DNA of 8,187 nucleotides from JBCDBH01 sp039184055. Its GTDB lineage: Bacteria > Acidobacteriota > Thermoanaerobaculia > Multivoradales > J023. Positions within the stretch are counted from its first letter, which is position 1, and the number at the start of each line of letters is the position of its first letter. Under the pieces are notes generated by a model. It did no database searches. It saw only the letters and a list, made by a program, of their open reading frames with translations, and was not told where the DNA came from. The position numbers and the translations under genes are program-made. Positions 1 through 5,103 of the stretch are shown piece after piece. The stretch covers positions 1 to 8,187 of the forward strand of contig JBCDBH010000269.1 in NCBI GenBank assembly GCA_039184055.1, written 5' to 3'.

Positions 1-1167
1 ATCGATTTGTGCCGCGCCGAGTCGATCGACGAGGCCTATCTCCTCTCGACCTGTAATCGCACCGAGATCTACCTTCTCGCGCATCGTGAGCCCGATGCTT
101 ACCGACTCGCGCTCGATACGGTATTTGCTCGCCGCGCTCCCGAGATCGCCCAGGAAGGGCGCTTCTACGTCAAACGTGGCGAAGTAGCCGTCCGCCACCT
201 GCTCGAAGTCGCCTGTGGCCTCCAGTCGATGGTGTTGGGAGAACCGGAGATCTTGGCCCAGGTCAAACAAGCGACCAGCATCGCGGCCACCGCCGAAGCC
301 ATCGGCCCCGTGCTCGAACGACTGCTGGTCACCGCCGCCGGTGCCGGCGGTCGGGCGCGACAAGAAACCGCGATCGGTGGTGGCGCGGTGTCGTTCGGCT
401 ACGCGGTGGTCGAGCTCGCGCGCACCGTCTTCCAGCGTCTCGATCGCTCCACGGTGCTGATTCTCGGCGCCGGGGAGCTCGCGATCCAGGTGGCACGCAG
501 TCTTCACGACCGAGAGGTCAAGGCACTGATCGTCGCCAACCGAAGCGCCGAACGCGCCGAGCAATTCCGCCAGACCTTCCCGGATGCCACGATCGTGCCG
601 TTTACCGAACGAGCTCGCACCCTGCCCGATGCCGACATCGTGGTGGCGTCGACCGGAGCCACGGAGCCGATTCTGAGTCGCGCCGATTTCGAAAACGCGA
701 TGATCGCCCGACGGCGGCAACCCCTCCTGGCCATCGATCTCGGCGTGCCGCGCAATATCGATAGCAACGCGGCGCAGATCGAGAATCTCTTTCTGCAAGA
801 CATCGACACCCTCGAGACCCTGATCGAACGCAACCTCAAGCGCCGACGTGAGGAAGTGCCTCGGGTCCACGAGATCCTCGACCGCGAACGTGAACGCTTC
901 GAAGCGTGGTATCGCGGCCTCGATGCCGAACCGCTCATCGCCCAGCTCCAACAACGCGCCGAGACCATTCGGCGGGCGGAGCTGGCGCAAGCCAGCAAGC
1001 GGATACCCGTCGAATATCACGACGATCTCGATCGACTCACCCGTGCCGTGGTGCGCAAGATCCTCCACCATCCGAGCCTGCATCTCCGACAAGCCGAGAC
1101 CGACCGCACGCGTCGCCTCGACTTGGTGCGAGAGCTCTTCCGACTCGACGACGAAGCCGCACCATGA
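1..1167 (+). CDS. hemA: Glutamyl-tRNA reductase, 5' end outside the window
   Basis: HemA reduces glutamyl-tRNA(Glu) with NADPH to glutamate-1-semialdehyde, the first committed step of the C5 heme pathway in the cytoplasm. The reading frame is open to base 1. The STCNRTEIY active-site motif lies at visible residues 16-24, whereas the catalytic Cys is near residue 50 in E. coli HemA, so about 30-35 N-terminal residues are missing and the TTG at position 7 is not a real start. The nucleophilic Cys is at bases 52-54. A conserved His precedes LLEVACGLQSMVLGEPEIL (visible residue 66 onward). The Rossmann NADPH-binding domain carries LILGAGELA (about 153-161) and ends with AIDLGVPRNID. The C-terminal helical dimerisation domain (about 270-370) includes VVRKILHHPSLHLRQ. 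The stop overlaps the hemC start as ATGA. All expected family blocks are present and intact; identification is firm. Confidence 0.97.
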   Translation: MDLCRAESIDEAYLLSTCNRTEIYLLAHREPDAYRLALDTVFARRAPEIAQEGRFYVKRGEVAVRHLLEVACGLQSMVLGEPEILAQVKQATSIAATAEAIGPVLERLLVTAAGAGGRARQETAIGGGAVSFGYAVVELARTVFQRLDRSTVLILGAGELAIQVARSLHDREVKALIVANRSAERAEQFRQTFPDATIVPFTERARTLPDADIVVASTGATEPILSRADFENAMIARRRQPLLAIDLGVPRNIDSNAAQIENLFLQDIDTLETLIERNLKRRREEVPRVHEILDRERERFEAWYRGLDAEPLIAQLQQRAETIRRAELAQASKRIPVEYHDDLDRLTRAVVRKILHHPSLHLRQAETDRTRRLDLVRELFRLDDEAAP

Positions 1168-2093
1168 CGCAACTTCGATTGGGTACACGCCGCAGCGCCC
1201 TCGCGGTGGCGCAAGCCACCACCGTGGCGCGTCGTCTCGAAGCCCTTCATGCCGACGTCAACGTGGAGCTGGTGGCCATCGAATCGACCGGTGACCGCCT
1301 GCCCGGCGATCTGTCCAAGCTCGGTGGCAAGGGTTTGTTCACCCTCGAGCTCGAACGCGGGTTGCACGAGGGCGATCTCGATCTCGCGGTCCACAGTCTC
1401 AAGGATCTGCCGGTCACCTTGCCTCCCGGCTTGGAGGTCGTCGCGTATCCCGAGCGTGAAGATCCACGAGACAGCCTCATCAGTGATGTGGCGAGCACCC
1501 TCGTGGACTTACCCCACGGAGCCACCGTCCTTACCGGATCGCTTCGTCGTGGTGCGCAACTCCTCGCTCAGCGACCCGATCTACGAATCGAAGGGATTCG
1601 TGGCAACGTCGGTACACGGGTCGAGAAGTGGCGTCGCAGCGGTCACGCCGCGACGATCCTCGCGCAGGCCGGGCTGTCCCGACTCGCCGACTGGGATACG
1701 GAAGACGACGATCAAACGGTACCCGCTCATCCCCTCGACCCGCTCGACATGGTTCCGGCGCCCGGTCAGGGCACCCTGGCCGTGGAGGTTCGAGCCGGCA
1801 GTTCCGCCGCCGAGCTGTGTCGCGCGCTCGACGATCCGGCGAGCGCGTGGGCGGCACGAGTCGAACGACACGTAGTGGCCGCGTTCGGAGGCGATTGCAC
1901 CCTGCCGCTCGGCGCCTGGGCGCGCCAAGAGGAGGATACGTGGCGGCTCACCGCGATCCTGGTGACCCCCGACGGTTCCCGAACGGCACGCGCCGACGTG
2001 CATGGCGATGACCCCGAAGAGCTCGCGGAGCACTGTGTCGACAGCATGCGGCGAGATGGAGCCAACGATGTGCTGGCGCGTCTAGGTCGATGA
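1164..2093 (+). CDS. hemC: Hydroxymethylbilane synthase (porphobilinogen deaminase)
   Basis: HemC polymerises four porphobilinogens into the linear tetrapyrrole hydroxymethylbilane, using a covalently bound dipyrromethane cofactor. The product is 309 residues, close to the E. coli length. The start is the ATG at 1164: the protein opens with MTQLRLGTRRSALA, the family's usual N-terminus (RIGTRxSxLA), and the ATG overlaps the hemA stop; the open frame further upstream is a shadow. Visible landmarks are KLGGKGLF (Lys52, Lys56), the catalytic Asp81 in AVHSLKDLP, EREDPRD at 97-103, the cofactor-binding Arg128/Arg129 in GSLRR, IRGNVGTR (145-152), and the cofactor-attachment Cys245 in GGDCTLPLGAW. 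The cofactor loop reads LTGSLRR where the usual form is GTSSLRR, a mild departure. No good Shine-Dalgarno precedes it, so translation is probably coupled to hemA. Confidence 0.97.
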   Translation: MTQLRLGTRRSALAVAQATTVARRLEALHADVNVELVAIESTGDRLPGDLSKLGGKGLFTLELERGLHEGDLDLAVHSLKDLPVTLPPGLEVVAYPEREDPRDSLISDVASTLVDLPHGATVLTGSLRRGAQLLAQRPDLRIEGIRGNVGTRVEKWRRSGHAATILAQAGLSRLADWDTEDDDQTVPAHPLDPLDMVPAPGQGTLAVEVRAGSSAAELCRALDDPASAWAARVERHVVAAFGGDCTLPLGAWARQEEDTWRLTAILVTPDGSRTARADVHGDDPEELAEHCVDSMRRDGANDVLARLGR

Positions 2094-2845
2094 GCCGACT
2101 CGGCGCGATCCGCGTCGTCGTGACCCGTGCCCACAGCCAAAATCAACTCTTGGTGACTGTCTTGGCCGCCGCTGGCGCCGATGTCATTACCCTGCCGCTT
2201 CTCGAAGTCGTGCCGCCTGCTCAGACCGACACATTCGAGCAGGCGACCGCGAACGTCAGCGATTACGACCTCATCGCCCTGACCTCGTCCAACTCGGTCG
2301 CCGCGCTACACACCGCCGGTGTCGATCCGAAACAGGCCCCACCAGTCGTTACCGTCGGCCCCGCAACCACGAAGGCGGCGCGTCAGGCTGGATTCGAGAT
2401 CGCCATCGAAGCAACGCGAGCGGATGCCGAGGGGTTGCTCACCACCCTCGACGAGCATGTCGACCCCGGCACATCTGCTCGTGTGCTCTTGCCTCAAGCG
2501 GCCGACGCGCGCCCCACGCTAGCCGCCGGGCTTCGAATACGAGGCCATATCGTCACGGTGGTCGAAGCGTACGACAAGCGTCTACCCGAGACGGCTCGAG
2601 ACGACGCTCACCGGCTTTTCGGTGATCGACCGTTCGGCTGGGTGACCTTCACCAGCCCACGAATCGTCCGGCATTTCGTGGATCTTTGGGACGATTGGCA
2701 AACGCGCCGCAGTGGGCTCGCGGCCGTATCGATCGGACCGGTCACCAGCCGTGCCTTGCGCGCGGCGGGCGTCACCACCCTCGCCGAAGCCACGCAACCG
2801 ACGCCAGCCGCCATGGTCGAAGCGATCGAAGCCCTGGTCGTCTGA
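2090..2845 (+). CDS. hemD: Uroporphyrinogen-III synthase
   Basis: HemD cyclises hydroxymethylbilane and inverts ring D to give uroporphyrinogen III, the branch-point precursor of heme, siroheme and cobalamin. The 251-residue length is normal. HemD is poorly conserved in sequence, but the typical landmarks are here: VVVTRA near the N-terminus (9-14), ALTSSNSV (63-70), VVTVGPAT (86-93), WVTFTSPRIVRHF in the second half, and SIGPVTSRALRAAG near the C-terminus, consistent with two Rossmann-like lobes. The ATG overlaps the hemC stop as ATGA, as at the hemA-hemC junction, and no strong ribosome binding site is visible. Position directly after hemC supports the call. Last gene of the recognisable heme block. 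Confidence 0.94.
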   Translation: MSRLGAIRVVVTRAHSQNQLLVTVLAAAGADVITLPLLEVVPPAQTDTFEQATANVSDYDLIALTSSNSVAALHTAGVDPKQAPPVVTVGPATTKAARQAGFEIAIEATRADAEGLLTTLDEHVDPGTSARVLLPQAADARPTLAAGLRIRGHIVTVVEAYDKRLPETARDDAHRLFGDRPFGWVTFTSPRIVRHFVDLWDDWQTRRSGLAAVSIGPVTSRALRAAGVTTLAEATQPTPAAMVEAIEALVV

Positions 2846-2913
2846 TCGCCACCCTCTTCGGCTCGATACAGATCCGATTTGTCGTCGACGCCGAGCTACG
2901 AAAAGATCGGACC

Positions 2914-4971
2914 ATGCTTTCGGCGTTTCTGGTCGGCCACGTTCGCCTGCTCGTGGCGACGCTATGCCTCGTCTATGTCGCGATGACGTTGACCCGTATG
3001 TACTGCCGCGCCACGCGTGCCGGTCATGCTGAACGGCTCGTCGTTTTTCTTCTCAGCTTGGCCCTGCTCGCGACGAGCTCGGCCGCGCTGCTCGGCGCTC
3101 TCTCCTGGCTGAACGGAACGTCGCTGCTCATGGTCGCCATCGTGCTCGCCGCAGTGGCTCGCTGGGCGCTCCCAAACGAAAAAGACCGTGCTCTTCGTGT
3201 CTCGCAACCGCCATGGCCGATCTGGTTGGCGATTGGCTGGCTGGGAATCGACACCGCGCTCTGGCTCGCCACACCACCCATGAGCTGGGACGCGATGACG
3301 TATCACCTTTTCTTCGCGGCACGCTGGCTGGCCGACGGCTCCCTCGGTCATATCCCCACTCCGTTCAGCGACAACGCGGCGGCCTTCGCGCCGCAAAACA
3401 TCGCTCTCCTCCACGCGTGGCTACTCGGTCTGCTGAACGGTGACGCGCCCGCGAACATCCTCGGCGTCTTCGCCCTGATCGGTCTGGCCGCGGCCCTCTA
3501 CCTCATCGCGCTACAGGTCGGCTGTCGACGCCGTGCGGCCTGGCTGACAGCGGCGACACTGCCCTTCGTTCCCACCCTTCGCTTCGAGACCTTTCGTGCC
3601 CAGGCGGATGTTCCGATGCTCGCCGCATGGGCCGGAATGCTGGCGCTGATGATGATCTTCACGCGCTCGCCCCACTCGGCGAGGTTGGTGGTGGTCGGTC
3701 TCGCGGCCGGTTTCGCGCTCGGCACCAAGACCATCGCCGTCCCCCTGGTAGCCGCTCCCCTGGCAGGTTTGATCCTGTTCTCGATCGTGCGCCGTGCGTG
3801 GCGCGGTAGCGCATGGCTGCTCGTGGGCACCGTCGTCGCGGGTGGCTGGTGGTGGCTCGCCAACGCGTGGATGACCGGCAATCCGCTCTTTCCGCTCGAC
3901 GTACGGATCGGGCCGCTACGGTTGGCCGGCGCCTATGATGTCGACGCCATTCGCGCCGGTAGCTTTCACATCCCGTCCTATTCTGAAGCGATCCGACACA
4001 CGATCGCTCAGCTCGGGCTGCCGACCGTCCTTCTCATGCTGGCTGGCATCGTCGCGCTGGCCATTCGGGGTGTTCGCGGTGGCCGAGGTGGACGCCGCGC
4101 GGCGCTATGCGCCCTCTTTACCGTGGGCTGGCTGCTCTATTTCATCGCCGCCGTGCCACACAACAACCAGATTCGCTTCGTGCTCCCAGCGATGATCATC
4201 GCGCTCCCTGGGTGGGCGTTGATTCTCGATGGCTTGGCGCGCCGCCGGCTGGCAACCCTCACCTGGTGCCTCACCATTCTCGTCGTGGTCAGCATGGCGA
4301 ACGGTCTCCGTCCGTGGTGGTGGCTGCTGAGCGTGCATCGGGATGCCGGTACCGATCTCGCGGCCACCCTGGTGGGCTGTATCGTGGTCGTCGCGTTTCT
4401 CGCTCTTGCGATCCGACGACGATCCCAGCGCTTTGTCGTCGCGGCCGTGTTGTTCGCCGTGATCGTGACCATGCAGGCCCAGCTGACCGCGAATCAAGCC
4501 CGCTCGACAACGCTCGAACGAAGCGCCCACGGGCTCTGGGCCCCCGCTCAGAGCTTCGTACGGACGCTCGATGAGCCCCAGACCATCGCCTACGCTGGCG
4601 CCAACGTGCCCTACATCCTGGTCGGCGATCAACTTCAGCATCGCGTTTTGTACGTCAACACGCGTGGTGAGATCGACGATGGCTTTCACGATTTCTGGCG
4701 TCGTCACGGCCGCACCTTCGAGTACCACAAGCCGGCGATCTATCGTGCCGTGGACGACAACCCGAACGCCTGGCGCCGACGGTTGGAGGAGCTCGAAGTC
4801 GACTTGATCGTCGTCTTCGCGATGACCCGCGCCGAACGCCGGACGATCGCGGCCACCGACGACGGCTTTCCCCTCGAACGCGAATGGATGAATCGGCGCC
4901 CTGATTTCTTCTCTCGACTCAGCCGAACGCCCGGTGTCGAGATCTGGCAAAGACGGCTCGAAGACAGATGA
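2914..4971 (+). CDS. Polytopic membrane protein, likely GT-C (PMT/GT39-like) glycosyltransferase
   Basis: A 685-residue inner-membrane protein with about 12-14 hydrophobic segments between residues 8 and 523 and a mostly hydrophilic C-terminal part (about 525-685). The start is the ATG at 2914: the next codons begin a hydrophobic segment, and the frame upstream runs through hemD as a shadow with no other start codon between hemD and 2914. Features that recall bacterial PMT-like GT-C transferases are an acidic motif in the first large loop (SWDAMTYH, 124-131, followed by FFAARWLADG), FRAQADVPM (227-235), GTKTIAVPL (270-278), TGNPLFPLD (321-329) and HNNQIRFVLPA (416-426). GT-C enzymes of this kind move a sugar from a polyprenyl-phosphate donor onto lipid A, a protein or a glycan on the outer face of the membrane. 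Here Asp126 would be the candidate catalytic residue by analogy. Donor and acceptor cannot be told from sequence. It follows hemD by 68 bases and has only a weak ribosome binding site, so it may be the last gene of the hem transcript. No functional link with heme is evident. Confidence 0.7.
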   Translation: MLSAFLVGHVRLLVATLCLVYVAMTLTRMYCRATRAGHAERLVVFLLSLALLATSSAALLGALSWLNGTSLLMVAIVLAAVARWALPNEKDRALRVSQPPWPIWLAIGWLGIDTALWLATPPMSWDAMTYHLFFAARWLADGSLGHIPTPFSDNAAAFAPQNIALLHAWLLGLLNGDAPANILGVFALIGLAAALYLIALQVGCRRRAAWLTAATLPFVPTLRFETFRAQADVPMLAAWAGMLALMMIFTRSPHSARLVVVGLAAGFALGTKTIAVPLVAAPLAGLILFSIVRRAWRGSAWLLVGTVVAGGWWWLANAWMTGNPLFPLDVRIGPLRLAGAYDVDAIRAGSFHIPSYSEAIRHTIAQLGLPTVLLMLAGIVALAIRGVRGGRGGRRAALCALFTVGWLLYFIAAVPHNNQIRFVLPAMIIALPGWALILDGLARRRLATLTWCLTILVVVSMANGLRPWWWLLSVHRDAGTDLAATLVGCIVVVAFLALAIRRRSQRFVVAAVLFAVIVTMQAQLTANQARSTTLERSAHGLWAPAQSFVRTLDEPQTIAYAGANVPYILVGDQLQHRVLYVNTRGEIDDGFHDFWRRHGRTFEYHKPAIYRAVDDNPNAWRRRLEELEVDLIVVFAMTRAERRTIAATDDGFPLEREWMNRRPDFFSRLSRTPGVEIWQRRLEDR

Positions 4972-4988
4972 TCCAAGGTTAGTGGTAC

Positions 4989-5009
4989 AGTTCGCGCAAC
5001 CGCCGAACT
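4989..5009. repeat. Small inverted repeat in the intergenic gap
   Basis: AGTTCG at 4989-4994 and CGAACT at 5004-5009 form a perfect 6-bp stem with a 9-base loop, 17 bases after the stop of the membrane protein gene. There is no T run after it, so it is not a good intrinsic terminator. It could be an operator-like dyad or chance. Confidence 0.3.
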
Positions 5010-5035
5010 ATGCAATCATTCAGATACGTATTCTC

Positions 5036-5055
5036 GGGCGACGGCGGCCCCTTTT
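5036..5055 (+). terminator. Possible weak intrinsic terminator after the membrane protein gene
   Basis: GGGC (5036-5039) can pair with GCCC (5047-5050) around a 7-base loop, followed by CTTTT at 5051-5055. The stem is only four G-C pairs and the T run is short, so this is a weak candidate. Its position is sensible: it would end transcripts coming from the hem/membrane-protein genes. Its T run overlaps the TTGACA box of the candidate promoter. Confidence 0.25.
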
Positions 5056-5083
5056 GACACGCTCATAGCCCTCGCGAATCGAT
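5054..5083 (+). promoter_or_regulatory. Candidate sigma-70 type promoter for the NYN gene
   Basis: A perfect TTGACA -35 box lies at 5054-5059. At 17-18 bases spacing the sequence is only AATCGAT (5077-5083), a poor -10 match. The next gene starts about 20 bases downstream, leaving a very short leader. The call rests on the -35 box, the gap size and the change of gene theme. An upstream AT-richer patch (about 5008-5034) could hold an alternative promoter. Confidence 0.3.
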
Positions 5084-5092
5084 CGAGCTTTC

Positions 5093-5097
5093 AGGAG
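5093..5097 (+). promoter_or_regulatory. Shine-Dalgarno site of the NYN gene
   Basis: AGGAG ends 6 bases before the ATG at 5104. It is the only strong ribosome binding site in the window and fixes the start of this gene. The hem genes, by contrast, overlap and lack a comparable site. Confidence 0.8.
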
Positions 5098-5103
5098 AAC
5101 CTC

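Noticed and set aside
906..1163. Extended N-terminus of hemC reaching into hemA
   Set aside because: The extension is Arg/Pro-rich shadow sequence of hemA; the HemC family N-terminus begins at the ATG at 1164.
2686..2913. Extended N-terminus of the membrane protein inside hemD
   Set aside because: The extra residues are Arg/Pro-rich shadow of hemD and lack membrane protein character; the ATG at 2914 is the first sensible start.
4105..4950. 281-codon open frame on the minus strand
   Set aside because: It lies wholly inside the membrane protein gene, matches no family by eye, and shows the His/Asp/Arg-rich composition typical of high-GC antisense shadows.
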